Notes: generated by a model from the letters alone, not told the origin. A DNA stretch of 64,000 nucleotides from Rhodocytophaga aerolata (GCF_030503435.1 NZ_JAUKPO010000005.1:310001-374000); one strand, 5' to 3'; counted from the first letter of the stretch, positions 28,313 to 37,523 are shown. A program made the numbers and translations.

Positions 28313-28380
28313 TGTAGGTGACTACATAATGCAAAAAGTGTATATTTATAAAGGCCTCTACCTCTGGTGGAGGTTTTTAT
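28313..28380 (+). ncRNA. Candidate short RNA: GNRA-capped hairpin followed by a terminator
   Basis: TGTAG-GTGA-CTACA (28313-28326) forms a five-pair hairpin with a GNRA-type tetraloop; 33 nt later ACCTC / GAGGT (28360-28374) is followed by a T-run. Upstream is TATTTTTT, one base from the -7 consensus. No reading frame of interest spans it. This may be a small RNA, or only the decayed leader of a lost gene. Confidence 0.3.
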
Positions 28381-28916
28381 TTTGTATATGTGGCGTAAAT
28401 ATACAAACGAGAATCTGTTTGCAAAAATAGGCTAATCATCATCCAGATAAAATCCAAATCCTTGATTTTCCTTACTCAAGCTTTTACCCTTTAAAGTTAA
28501 GTATGCTGCTTTTTCCTACCCACAAACTACTGACGCTAGGTAGCAGCTCATCTACTCAGACTTTTTTTCTACAATAACCACAAATATCCTACACAAGCAC
28601 AATAATTCCTGATAAATTCAGTTAAACTCATTTATTACGGATTAACAACTGCTAAACAGATGCTTTCAAACATAATAAATGTGCTTGATTAGGGAGTTTT
28701 TTTATTAGCTAACAGCCGGATACTATTCAAACTTAAAAGTCAGTCTTGCCAATATCCTAAACCTGTTTTTTATAAGCTATCTAGTAAACTTGATTTAATC
28801 GCAATTATTGTATAGAGCCCTATTTATTTTTTTTAACAGTATACCGGAAACTGGTACATTATATCTATCATACTCTATAAAAATACTCCTTTTATTAGCA
28901 CTGCAAGCGACACAAC

Positions 28917-29888
28917 TTATTGCGACCAGCTGTTAGGCTGACGGTCCCATCTGTGCTCTTTCAACTTTTTTAGTAAATCTTCAGGCAAACCTTTGCCATC
29001 ACTTGTACTCACATTAGACTTAACATGATTCAATTTTCGCATGCCTGGTATAGTGGTATGTACATGTTGATTACTAAGAATAAACCGGAGAGCCATTTCT
29101 GGCATAGTCATTCCACTGGGGACCAATGGTTTTAACTGGTCTGCATGTTCCACACTGGACTGCAGGTTTTCCGGAACAAAATAGGTACTTCGCCAGTCGT
29201 CTTTGGGAAATGTGGTATCTTTTGTCAGATTTCCGGTAAGTGTGCCTTCATCGAAAGGAACACGGGCTATAATGCCAATGTCGAGTTTCTGGCATAGCGG
29301 AAAAAGTTCATCCTCAGGAGCCTGGTCAAATATATTATAAATCACTTGCACAGCATCTATAAGGCCGGTTTTCAGGCTTTCGAGGCAATTTTCCGGTTCC
29401 CAGCGGTTTACACTGATTCCCATTGCTTGTATCTTTCCTTCTTTTTTCAAATCTTCTACAGTCCGTTGCCAGCGTTCATCGGTGGCCCAGCTATCTTCCC
29501 ACACATGGAACTGCTGCAAGGCAATGGTTTCTACATTTAAGTTTTTCAGGCTTTTTTCGGTATACTCCCGGATATGGTCGGGGGGGAAACATTCATCCAG
29601 GGTGAAGCCTTTTCTAGAAGGCCATGTAAAATTTTTCGGTGGAATTTTTGTTGCCAGGTACAATGTTTTTTCCGGATGCCGTTTCAGTAACTTTCCCAGA
29701 ATTTGTTCGCTCCTGCCGCTGCCATAGCCCCAGGCTGTATCAAAAAAATTACAGCCCATTTCTACGGCTACATCTAAGGATCTTTCGGACTCTTGGTCAT
29801 CCGAGCCTGTCCAGCCAGCCAGCCCCCACATGCCATAGCCAATTTCACTGACATGCCAGCCTGTTCTTCCAAATCTTCTGTATTGCAT
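28917..29888 (-). CDS. Aldo/keto reductase
   Basis: A 323-residue protein with the AKR barrel and its catalytic tetrad: Asp and Tyr in FFDTAWGYGSGRSE, Lys in LYLATKIPP and His in ALQQFHVWEDS. NADPH-binding features lie in the C-terminal third (GIIARVPFDEGTLTG, and MRFILSN-like MALRFILSNQHV). It reduces an aldehyde or ketone; the substrate is unknown. The close relatives I know are YhdN/Tas-like general-stress enzymes. It is divergent from a small membrane protein gene. Confidence 0.93.
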   Translation of the reverse strand: MQYRRFGRTGWHVSEIGYGMWGLAGWTGSDDQESERSLDVAVEMGCNFFDTAWGYGSGRSEQILGKLLKRHPEKTLYLATKIPPKNFTWPSRKGFTLDECFPPDHIREYTEKSLKNLNVETIALQQFHVWEDSWATDERWQRTVEDLKKEGKIQAMGISVNRWEPENCLESLKTGLIDAVQVIYNIFDQAPEDELFPLCQKLDIGIIARVPFDEGTLTGNLTKDTTFPKDDWRSTYFVPENLQSSVEHADQLKPLVPSGMTMPEMALRFILSNQHVHTTIPGMRKLNHVKSNVSTSDGKGLPEDLLKKLKEHRWDRQPNSWSQ

Positions 29889-30031
29889 AGGTGTTTGTTA
29901 GGTTAAGAGTATACTATATGTTGAAATAAAATTTTCCGCCATGCTTAGACGGGCCACAATATACTCAATCGAAGGAAAAATTGATAATTTATTATTTTAT
30001 CTCTATATTGACTATCAGCAACCCATATATT

Positions 30032-30244
30032 ATGACCTGTCTGTTTGTTATTACCCAGGTTTATACCTCTACTCCCAAGGTTGGAGGCTCCGGATTGGAT
30101 CTTCTCATTAGTATTGTCTGCTTGAGTTTACTGGCAGGGTTAGTGTATCTGTTTAAGTTCTTACTGGAGAAATACAGAATTGCCCGCAACAACACTATCT
30201 GGCAGAATGAAGCTGGAGATATAATAAATAAGTCTGAACAGTAG
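30032..30244 (+). CDS. Small membrane protein, unknown
   Basis: 70 residues from the ATG at 30032; a TTG 51 nt earlier would add a second hydrophobic stretch. One clear membrane span (LDLLISIVCLSLLAGLVYLF) with a Gly-rich N-terminus before it and a charged cytoplasmic tail (EKYRIARNN...). I recognise no family. It ends right before a perfect bidirectional terminator shared with the 705-residue protein gene. Confidence 0.6.
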   Translation: MTCLFVITQVYTSTPKVGGSGLDLLISIVCLSLLAGLVYLFKFLLEKYRIARNNTIWQNEAGDIINKSEQ

Positions 30245-30252
30245 CACAATAA

Positions 30253-30282
30253 AAAAGGATTACACCGCCGTGTAATCCTTTT
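30253..30282. terminator. Bidirectional terminator between convergent genes
   Basis: Thirteen perfect pairs (AAAAGGATTACAC / GTGTAATCCTTTT) with a 4-nt loop, flanked by A and T runs on both sides. It ends the small membrane protein gene and the convergent 705-residue gene. Confidence 0.9.
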
Positions 30283-30301
30283 GTGTGGCCCTCGCCTGCA
30301 T

Positions 30302-32419
30302 TTACTGGATGGAATACATAATGGTCACTGTCTTGGTATCGCCGTCGTCGGTATTATTGGGTAATTTACCTGGATCTAGTTCCAGCACTTCGCTGCCAGT
30401 TAGTTCTTTTACCGGCTTTTCCCACTTCATAGCTACTTTTGCATCAGCAGCGCTTTTACCTTTCAACATTTCGACAATCACTTTATCGTCCTCATGTATG
30501 TAATAGGTGTGCGTGTATAAATTATCAATATTCTTATTTGCCGGAATCATCGCCGATTGATAGAGCACTCGGTCTGCTGAGCTGATTCGCCACATAATAT
30601 CACCGGTATCGGCTTTTTTGAGGCGGATATTTGAAATGCCCAACGTTACAAAGCGCAGCTTTTTATTATCGAGCTCAAACCGGATGGCTGAGTTACTAGT
30701 GCCTACTTCAACCGGCGGCGTACCCTCCTTTACTACCAATGTTTTCACAGCAAACGCTACTGGCGCTTTCTCCTGACGGTTCAGGTCTGTATAAGGCATA
30801 AACAAATCTATAGAGCTGACAGGCTTTGAAATCTGGAAAGAAACGCCTTTTTTATTGCCTGCATCAGCAGCTTTTTCCACATTCTTATTTATCAAGGTCA
30901 TGTTTTTCAGCAGATCAGCGCCACGGGTTTCTTTAGCTGATGCTTCAGCCAGCTGAATAATAAGACTATTGGGAAGCATATCTGTGTAAAGCTTTGGTAA
31001 CTGGTAGGGAATATGGACAACAAGCCCCCTGGAGTTATTATATACAGTATCCACGGCTTTTACCACAGCCGCTATCTTGGCATCCTGCACCACACTTACC
31101 GGCAAATTCTGTTTTATCTGCTTCTGCGTAATAAGTCCCTCACTGTTATGCAATTTTACTTGCAACGCAAACTCACTGGGATTTTCCTGCCGGATTTCCG
31201 GATGATGCAGCAACAGGTTAAAAGATGGATAGAAAACCGAAACTTTTCCGGGAGTATTATAGGGCAATATAACTGCACCGGCTGAATCGATTTCGGCCTT
31301 GCCGGATACAACTAGGCCACCATTCAGGAAATTAGCTGAACCAGTAGCCGTAGTATAAACAGGTACGGCAGCTACAGCTGGCGTATTGGGAGCAGCCTGG
31401 GCATTATAGGCAAATGTAAGCATTGCACCAGCAACCCCTTCGTGTGTGGCATGTGGATTAACGGCAAAATCGGTGATGCGCACTGCCGGTACTTTGGTAC
31501 GGCTTATGTCAGCTACTATCTGCAGTGCTTCATTTTTTAACGTAAGCGTTTTTTGCTTAGGGTCCAGAGTCCACTCTCCTTCCAGAGCAGTTTTATTGTC
31601 GAAATTAGTTATGACCTGGCCTCCGGCGGCACGCAAAGCCCGTACCTTCTTAGTAGCTACCAATCCTTTACTAGTACTTTTTTGCACTTTCAACCGGAGG
31701 GCATCCCCTTCTACATACAAAAATGAAAAGGGAGTATTTAATACTACATTTCCACTGGCATTTATATCTTTTTTCGCCTTATTGCTACCTGGTGCAACAG
31801 CAAAATCCTGTTCCAGGCTTTGGGCTTCGTATTTTTTGCCTGCCTTATCAGTTATCGTAATCTGCTTGGGAGTAATGCTGATAAAAGAAGCGGCTGGTTT
31901 GGTTAACGTAATATCCTGGTTATAAACTCTGTCGAAAGGATTGCCTTTGCCGGGAATAGCCCCAATATATAATTTTATAGGCGTAGTACCTTCCGGTAAA
32001 TCCAGGTGATAATAGGGTATAAATAATTCAATGCCAGTATTGCGGCGGCCTTGTGCTTTATTCTGTGGGTCATAGGCATGTTCTTCCGATACATGCATGG
32101 CTACGGTGTTACTGGCTTTGTTATACTGTTTGTAGTTTAGGCCGTTATAAAATGTTTCGTTGGTGCCTTTGTTTACCAGGCTTGCATAAAAAGTGAACAG
32201 GTTTTTGCCTTCTCCGTTTTTCATACCGGTGTACTCGGCAGCTGAAAAATTATACTCGCAGCTGAAAAACAAAGATATTCCCTGGATTCCCTCTTTCTGT
32301 GCTTTGTCGTTTACCGTTATTTTATAGATATCCAGTTTTGGTTTAGTTGCTGTTGCCCCCTGCCCGAAAGCAGTATGAATGAACAAAAAAACCAGTAAAA
32401 ACAAATTAATATATCGCAT
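30302..32419 (-). CDS. Large exported protein with a three-fold internal repeat, unknown function
   Basis: A 705-residue protein with a signal peptide ending HTAFGQ. I recognise no catalytic domain. By eye it holds three copies of a beta-rich module: a start block (GIQGISLFFSCEYNFS; GVAGAMLTFAYNAQA; RGLVVHIPYQLP) and an end block (IELFIPYYHLDLPEGTTPIK; VSVFYPSFNLLLHHPEI; IDLFMPYTDLNRQEKAPV). The first two copies also share an FYNGL/FLNGG motif between the blocks. The region between copies one and two has a separate beta domain, and the last about 100 residues form another, with DIMWRISSADRVLYQS and DKVIVEMLKG, which looks C2-like. No transmembrane or anchor sequence is seen, so it is probably periplasmic or surface-located. 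Single gene. Confidence 0.85.
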   Translation of the reverse strand: MRYINLFLLVFLFIHTAFGQGATATKPKLDIYKITVNDKAQKEGIQGISLFFSCEYNFSAAEYTGMKNGEGKNLFTFYASLVNKGTNETFYNGLNYKQYNKASNTVAMHVSEEHAYDPQNKAQGRRNTGIELFIPYYHLDLPEGTTPIKLYIGAIPGKGNPFDRVYNQDITLTKPAASFISITPKQITITDKAGKKYEAQSLEQDFAVAPGSNKAKKDINASGNVVLNTPFSFLYVEGDALRLKVQKSTSKGLVATKKVRALRAAGGQVITNFDNKTALEGEWTLDPKQKTLTLKNEALQIVADISRTKVPAVRITDFAVNPHATHEGVAGAMLTFAYNAQAAPNTPAVAAVPVYTTATGSANFLNGGLVVSGKAEIDSAGAVILPYNTPGKVSVFYPSFNLLLHHPEIRQENPSEFALQVKLHNSEGLITQKQIKQNLPVSVVQDAKIAAVVKAVDTVYNNSRGLVVHIPYQLPKLYTDMLPNSLIIQLAEASAKETRGADLLKNMTLINKNVEKAADAGNKKGVSFQISKPVSSIDLFMPYTDLNRQEKAPVAFAVKTLVVKEGTPPVEVGTSNSAIRFELDNKKLRFVTLGISNIRLKKADTGDIMWRISSADRVLYQSAMIPANKNIDNLYTHTYYIHEDDKVIVEMLKGKSAADAKVAMKWEKPVKELTGSEVLELDPGKLPNNTDDGDTKTVTIMYSIQ

Positions 32420-32772
32420 AAATAAATCAAAAAATAAAGATATAATTGAGGTAATGTAAGTCTGAGTAAAGTCTATGCAGACTGGCTAAATTCAATATTG
32501 GTTTGTAAGTGAACGATTGCTTACCATTCAGATTGCCTCTGCTGTTCAACATTTTCCACAAAAATAGACAAAAGAAAGGATTTGGTTTTATCCTTGCTCA
32601 AACAACCCGGCTCTTTAGTAGCAGGCAACAAAGATTTTTTTATGAGTCCTGCATCGTTCTTTAAGAATAAATGTACATATTAGCTATTTGACCATGCCAG
32701 TTATTTATTCCAGTTGGCTCAGAATAATGAACAAATTAATACATTTTAAATTGCCTGCATAAACCTAAACCG

Positions 32773-33240
32773 ATGCGCATAGCCTTTGACCTAGATAATA
32801 CCTTAATTCCCTGCGGTGGCGAATTTCCCACTGTAAGGCGGTTTCCTAAACCTTTAATGGATCTCTGCGGATGGGAGCCACTCCGCGAAGGCACTATCGA
32901 ACTGATGAAGTATCTGAAAAGCCAGAACAATGAGATCTGGATCTATACTACATCTTTACGCAATCCTTCTTCAATTAAATGGCTATTTCTGCTTTATGGC
33001 ATCCGAATAGACGGTGTTGTAAATCAGCAGATTCATAACAAAAAGGTACGCAATGAACATATTTACTGCTCCAAATATCCGCCTGCTTTCGGAATTGATA
33101 TGCTGGTAGACGATCAGGAAGGCGTACAGGTTGAAGCAGCCAAATATAATTTCAACATGATCTGGATAAAACCTGAAGATACCAACTGGGTAGACAAAGT
33201 AAAACAAATGTGTAGTGGCTATTCTATAAAATACACCTAA
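32773..33240 (+). CDS. HAD-superfamily hydrolase, small
   Basis: 155 residues. HAD motif I is FDLDNTLIP at the N-terminus, motif II the Thr/Ser of IYTTSLRNP, motif III a Lys in NKKVRNEHIYCSKYPP, and motif IV MLVDDQEGVQVEA. The size leaves no room for a large cap domain, so a small phosphatase acting on a protein or bulky substrate is possible. The stop is 16 nt before the SMP-30 gene, so the two are likely co-transcribed. Confidence 0.85.
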   Translation: MRIAFDLDNTLIPCGGEFPTVRRFPKPLMDLCGWEPLREGTIELMKYLKSQNNEIWIYTTSLRNPSSIKWLFLLYGIRIDGVVNQQIHNKKVRNEHIYCSKYPPAFGIDMLVDDQEGVQVEAAKYNFNMIWIKPEDTNWVDKVKQMCSGYSIKYT

Positions 33241-33256
33241 CCAAACGGCATTCCCC

Positions 33257-34168
33257 ATGAACCATTTAAGTAACAGTTCTTCACTCAATCAGTTGAAAGT
33301 TGAAGTGGTAGTAGACGCAAAAGCAATTTTAGGTGAAGGAGCCATCTGGGACAGCCGCAGCAAACTACTCTACTGGGTAGATATTATGCAAGGCTTCGTG
33401 CATAGTTACAATCCTGCTAATGGACAAACCCATACAAGTGATGTAGGGCAATACGTAGGCACCGTAGTTCCCAGGCATAGCGGTGAATTACTGCTTGCTG
33501 TAAAGAATGGATTTTCCAGCCTAAATCCTGCTACCGGAAAACTAACGCCTATTAGCAATCCGGAAGCACACCTGCCCGGCAACCGTTTCAACGATGGTAA
33601 ATGTGACCCAGCCGGACGGTTCTGGGCCGGAACCATGTCTTTAAAACAATCAACGGGTGCTGGCAGCCTTTACTGCCTCCACACCGACCTTAGGGTGGAA
33701 AAAGTGATAGAGCAGGTAACCATCTCTAATGGCTTGGTCTGGAGTTCTGACCATAAAACCTTTTACTATATAGATACGCCTACTCTAGAAATAGCGGCCT
33801 ATGACTATGATCTGCAAACCGGAAAGATCAGTAACCGCAGAGTAGCTATTACTGTCCCAAAGGAAGAAGGCTCGCCGGATGGAATGACTATAGATGCCGA
33901 AAATATGCTCTGGATAGCCCATTATGGTGGCGCACAAGTAGCACGGTGGAATCCGTATACTGGCAAAAAAATGCAATCTGTTACGTTGCCGGTTAGCCAG
34001 CCTACCTCCTGTGCTTTTGGAGGCGAAAAGTTGAATGACTTATATATCACTACCTGCCGGGAGAATATGAAGGAGGAGCAACTACAGAAAGAACCACTAG
34101 CCGGAGCTTTATTTAGAGTATCCGCAATGCCAGTGCAGGGTGTACTTGCTTATGAATTTAAAGGCTAG
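33257..34168 (+). CDS. SMP-30/gluconolactonase-family sugar lactonase
   Basis: A 303-residue six-bladed propeller of the SMP-30 family. The metal ligands are present: Glu in LGEGAIWDSRS, Asn in NRFNDGKCDPAGRFWAGTM and Asp in EGSPDGMTIDAENMLWIAHYGG. These enzymes open aldonolactones made by sugar dehydrogenases. It lacks a signal peptide, so it is cytoplasmic. It forms a pair with the HAD gene and precedes a FGGY sugar kinase, which fits sugar-acid or deoxysugar catabolism. Confidence 0.93.
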   Translation: MNHLSNSSSLNQLKVEVVVDAKAILGEGAIWDSRSKLLYWVDIMQGFVHSYNPANGQTHTSDVGQYVGTVVPRHSGELLLAVKNGFSSLNPATGKLTPISNPEAHLPGNRFNDGKCDPAGRFWAGTMSLKQSTGAGSLYCLHTDLRVEKVIEQVTISNGLVWSSDHKTFYYIDTPTLEIAAYDYDLQTGKISNRRVAITVPKEEGSPDGMTIDAENMLWIAHYGGAQVARWNPYTGKKMQSVTLPVSQPTSCAFGGEKLNDLYITTCRENMKEEQLQKEPLAGALFRVSAMPVQGVLAYEFKG

Positions 34169-34459
34169 TAAAATTTACAGGTAAGCTACAGATAAACCAC
34201 CCCTTCTTTAGCAATGAGTTAGCACTTCTGGTAACTCTGTATTCAATAAATCAAAAATGGACAAATAAAATCTTATGGCGAAAAGTGTTGTTTTGCGTTA
34301 CATTTATAATTATATTTAGAAATTATACTATTAAACAAAGTTATTATAGTAATTAGAGAAGTTTTATTAATACAAGAAGTTGTCTTTATTGTTTCAAAGC
34401 TATTTTAATAAACAATCAGCTGTTCAGAACCGGAAGATAGCTACTAAACTATATTGCTT

Positions 34460-35887
34460 ATGAGAACTGGTGTGCCAGTCATAGCCATATTCGACATTGG
34501 CAAGACAAACAAAAAGTTTTTGCTATTTGACAGAGAATACAATGTCGTATATGAAACAAGCACTGTCCTTGATATATCCTTGGATGAAGACGGCGAACCT
34601 TGTGAAAATTTGCCTGCCTTAACCTCCTGGATGAAGCAAACCCTCGACGATGCGCTGTTTGATCAACGCTTTCATATAAGAGCCTTAAATTTTTCAGCCT
34701 ATGGAGCCAGTTTTGTACATTTAGATAAACGGGGCTATCCGGTAACAGATCTGTATTCTTATCTTAAAAAGTATCCGGAATCATTGTTGCATACCTTCTA
34801 CGAAAAATATGGTACTAAAGAAACCATTGCTACCGAAACAGCCTCTCCTCCATTGGGCATGTTAAACGCGGGCTTGCAACTTTACTGGCTGAAATACCAC
34901 AAACCTGGCATTTTTAAAAAAATAAAACATTCGTTACACTTACCTCAATACTGCAGTTACCTGTTTACCAACAAAGCCTTTACAGAGATGACCAGTCTGG
35001 GATGCCACTCCACTTTGTGGAATTTCTACAAAAAGGACTATCACAGCTGGGCCAGGCAGGAAGATCTGGTAAAGTTATTTCCCTCTATCAGCTCTACCTA
35101 TACCAGAATGGATATTCCATTAGGAAAGTATAAGTTCTGTGCCGGCATAGGCATACATGATGATTCTGCCGCTTTACTACCCTATTCCATTACTGTGGGT
35201 GAGCCTTTTATGCTCTTATCTACCGGTACCTGGAATGTCACCTTCAATCCGTATAACGACGATCCGTTAACCAGTGCAGAATTGAGCAAAGACTGTCTGG
35301 CCTATATGAGTGCCAACGGCAGGCCCGTTAAAGCTTCCAGGCTTTTTCTGGGATATGAGTATGCGTACTTTGAGAAAAAAATGGCTACTTATTTTAACAA
35401 AAATAAACATTACCACCAAACAGTAAAATTTGACAAAAACCTCGTTCAGCAACTTATTTTCCAGAACAACAGCCGGAAAAAGTTTTTTCCTCAGCCTATG
35501 GAGGCCACGAATTCATCTTCTTTCAGGAAACATAGGGCAGTGGATTTGTCTTTGTTCAGTAGCTATGAAGAGGCCTATCATCAGCTTAATATAGATCTGG
35601 TTGTACTACAAGCAATGTCTTTAGAGGCTATTATGGGTAGTATCCCCATAAAAAAGATATACATCACTGGAGGCTTTTGTGAGAATGAAATTTTTATTCA
35701 ACTTCTGGCAAGCCGCTTTCCGGAAATAGAAGTATACACCGCTTCTATGTCGGAAGCCAGTGCATTAGGAGCAGCCCTGCTCCTACACGACTGTTGGAAT
35801 AACCTTAAACCAATTCAAACTTTATTTAAATTTACACACTTTGCTCCTCAGAAAGACATTGCTATCCTTCAATATGAAATCTTATAA
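34460..35887 (+). CDS. FGGY-family carbohydrate kinase
   Basis: 475 residues from the ATG at 34460 (a TTG 6 nt earlier is possible). It has the N-terminal ATPase motif AIFDIGKTNKKFLLFD, the mid-protein FMLLSTGTWN, and the late KIYITGGFCENEIFIQLLASRFP with SEASALGAALL, the adenosine and phosphate sites. It phosphorylates a sugar such as rhamnulose or fuculose; the exact sugar is not decidable. The upstream 290 nt hold a possible promoter with TATATTTA about 20 nt after a TTG. The gene that follows it is degraded. Confidence 0.9.
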   Translation: MRTGVPVIAIFDIGKTNKKFLLFDREYNVVYETSTVLDISLDEDGEPCENLPALTSWMKQTLDDALFDQRFHIRALNFSAYGASFVHLDKRGYPVTDLYSYLKKYPESLLHTFYEKYGTKETIATETASPPLGMLNAGLQLYWLKYHKPGIFKKIKHSLHLPQYCSYLFTNKAFTEMTSLGCHSTLWNFYKKDYHSWARQEDLVKLFPSISSTYTRMDIPLGKYKFCAGIGIHDDSAALLPYSITVGEPFMLLSTGTWNVTFNPYNDDPLTSAELSKDCLAYMSANGRPVKASRLFLGYEYAYFEKKMATYFNKNKHYHQTVKFDKNLVQQLIFQNNSRKKFFPQPMEATNSSSFRKHRAVDLSLFSSYEEAYHQLNIDLVVLQAMSLEAIMGSIPIKKIYITGGFCENEIFIQLLASRFPEIEVYTASMSEASALGAALLLHDCWNNLKPIQTLFKFTHFAPQKDIAILQYEIL

Positions 35888-35947
35888 GGAATACCCTCCG
35901 CATGTACAATTTGTCCTGGATCTATAAAACAAAAACTAAATAAGTAG

Positions 35948-36363
35948 TTTGATCAGATTGATGAATTCGGAAATGAGCTAGTTCCGTCAAATAAGTTAAA
36001 AAGTACACGAAATCTCTGGGGAATGCTTGCCGAAGAGTATACAGCAGGCGCCGAGTTTATGATGGGTCTTTTGTTTACTATCCACGGAGTACGCGCAGCC
36101 GGTTTATTTTCAGGATTACTTCCGGGCAATAGAGCATCTGTAGCAAGCTGGGTTTCATGGGTGCATCTGATGCTGTAAAACTTCAGCTGACACTTTACTA
36201 CTAGTTAGAAAATCTGTGGAGAAATTAGTGATAATGTTTAATTTCGTTAATGGCTAACTGTTCTGCTTTCCGGTCGGTTCAATGCTCGCTGCTTCAGCTA
36301 CAGCCGTTGCTTATAGTCGGGATATAAAAATCAGCGCAGCAACAGTTGCCCTTAAGGGGTAAG
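35948..36363 (+). pseudogene. Degraded coding remnants, possibly a nucleoside phosphorylase
   Basis: No intact gene lies between the FGGY kinase and the tRNA. A 76-codon frame without a usable start (35948-36178) includes EFMMGLLFTIHGVRAAGLF, which resembles the EMES(A/S)..L....GLRAG segment of uridine-phosphorylase-type enzymes. A shifted frame then reads SDAVKL, like the SHAVKI that follows in that family. Further on, 36282-36363 encodes another short sensible frame (MLAASATAVAYSRDIKIS). I read this as a frameshifted, decayed gene; the family assignment is tentative. Confidence 0.35.
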
Positions 36364-36465
36364 AAAGTTCGCTAAGTAAATAATGATAAGATAGAGCGCA
36401 TAATTTATATTAAGTTAGTATTTACATAATTTATTTTTTAAGTATTATTGCAAATAAATCAAGAT

Positions 36466-36539
36466 CGGGGTGTAGCGCAGCCTGGTAGCGTACTTGCATG
36501 GGGTGCAAGGGGTCGTGGGTTCAAATCCCGCCACCCCGA
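36466..36539 (+). tRNA. tRNA-Pro (anticodon GGG)
   Basis: Full cloverleaf by eye: acceptor CGGGGTG / CACCCCG, D arm from GCGC to GCGT with GGTA in its loop, anticodon stem CTTGC / GCAAG around the loop ATGGGGT (anticodon GGG), and T arm GTGGG-TTCAAAT-CCCGC. The discriminator base is A and the CCA tail is not encoded. Its 3' end is a typical integration target, and mobile-element debris follows. Confidence 0.96.
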
Positions 36540-36563
36540 CTTTTAATCAATCAAAGGGTATCA

Positions 36564-36597
36564 AAACCGCTTAAATCGTATGATTTAGGCGGTTTTT
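36564..36597 (+). terminator. Terminator after tRNA-Pro
   Basis: Stem ACCGCTTAAATC / GATTTAGGCGGT with one G-T wobble and a 4-nt loop, followed by TTTTTG, 25 nt after the tRNA. Confidence 0.8.
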
Positions 36598-36676
36598 GCA
36601 TTTTTACGCATTTGCTTTGATTCGACTTTTTTGCTATATTGTTTCAGTTGTGTTTCAATAACCACATCATGTTTCA

Positions 36677-36801
36677 ATGAGAAAACCGAGCTCCTATACA
36701 TTAAAGTTAAAAAAATGGAAGGGTTTGGATACTGCTGTCTAAAGAGTTTGTTTGAGGTATTAGAAGCCAATGGCTGTGAGGATTTGCTTCACCAGGAATG
36801 A
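36677..36801 (+). pseudogene. Integrase-like start and transposase-like scrap
   Basis: Two short frames next to the tRNA. From 36677 the frame reads MRKPSSYTLKLKKWKGL then stops; this resembles the N-terminus of Bacteroidota tyrosine recombinases (arm-binding domain). From 36715, a different frame of 28 codons contains SLFEVLEANGCEDLL, which resembles the IS110-type transposase segment LFE(V/L)LEA.G.EV. Three GTTTCA repeats (between 36639 and 36676) precede them. I see these as remains of insertions at the tRNA; each family call is weak on its own. Confidence 0.35.
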
Positions 36802-36823
36802 TCGGCAGCTGATCTTACTTAGT

Positions 36824-37523
36824 TCACTTATATGTATTTATGTGGTGAAGCATTCTGAGTAAAAGCTCTTTTATGGAGGTTTTAGTGGCACCCTCTACAT
36901 TATAATATTTGTTATTCAGGCGATGGGCATAAATAGTATCTGTTTTTTTACTGCTGATGTTCTCCTGTACAAACCGGAACATATCCCACTGACTTTTAGC
37001 TGTAATTAGCCCTAGTTCATGCATAACCTTCAGCACATAAGCTACCTGTGAAACAGATAGCCGGGTAGAAATTTTATGCACCTTAGTTTTCTCTTCTACG
37101 TCAGGTAATTGATTTTTTGGAGATATTTTTTCAAGAAATAAATTTCTTCTTTTAGCCAGTTGAGCACTTGCTCTTTAATAGAAATCAATCCCTTCTGATA
37201 GCCTACATGCGTTTTAACTAAACGTTGCCTATACATTTTCTGGAAATAATAGAGTAGCGCTAGTTTGTCTTCACTGCTTGGTTGGCTAGCCATCTCATTC
37301 TCTATTCTGGCAGTAACATAAGTAAAAAGTCAACAGAATTCACATTCAACCGGTATAAAGTGGCTACCACTAAATCATGGCTTAGCTTGGTATCAGCGGT
37401 CACCAGCGTATATAATTCGTTCAGAAGATTGCGATTGCTATGATACAAATGCGCCACATACGTAAAACGCTCCTGCAGGTTAATTTGGGTCAACTTCACA
37501 AGCATTTTCTTGATTAGCTTCAC
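36824..37523 (-). pseudogene. Three consecutive out-of-frame fragments, possible RteC-like or mobile-element gene
   Basis: Minus-strand frames of 73 (37302-37523), 65 (37096-37293) and 85 residues (36824-37081) follow each other with gaps of 8 and 14 nt, all in different phases. All are helical and charged. The last fragment, with TRLSVSQVAYVLKVMHELGL and LNNKYYNVEGATKTSIKELL, looks like the C-terminal part of a Bacteroidota family often found near mobile elements; a link to RteC is a guess. The pattern fits one gene of about 230 codons broken by frameshifts, though three small genes cannot be excluded. Confidence 0.4.

Larger units (their letters stand above)
27979..28916. other. Gene-poor 0.9-kb stretch with two terminator-like hairpins
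   Basis: No plausible gene on either strand. It is AT-rich with many stops. The only clear structures are a 10-bp terminator hairpin at 28211-28237 and a second pair of hairpins at 28313-28374, described separately. The downstream half (28380-28916) shows nothing I can name. Confidence 0.6.

Noticed and set aside
28251-28330. SRP 4.5S RNA or tmRNA in the gene-free stretch
   Set aside because: The GGAAGGAAGCAGCC-type signature of SRP RNA and the tRNA-like end of tmRNA are absent.
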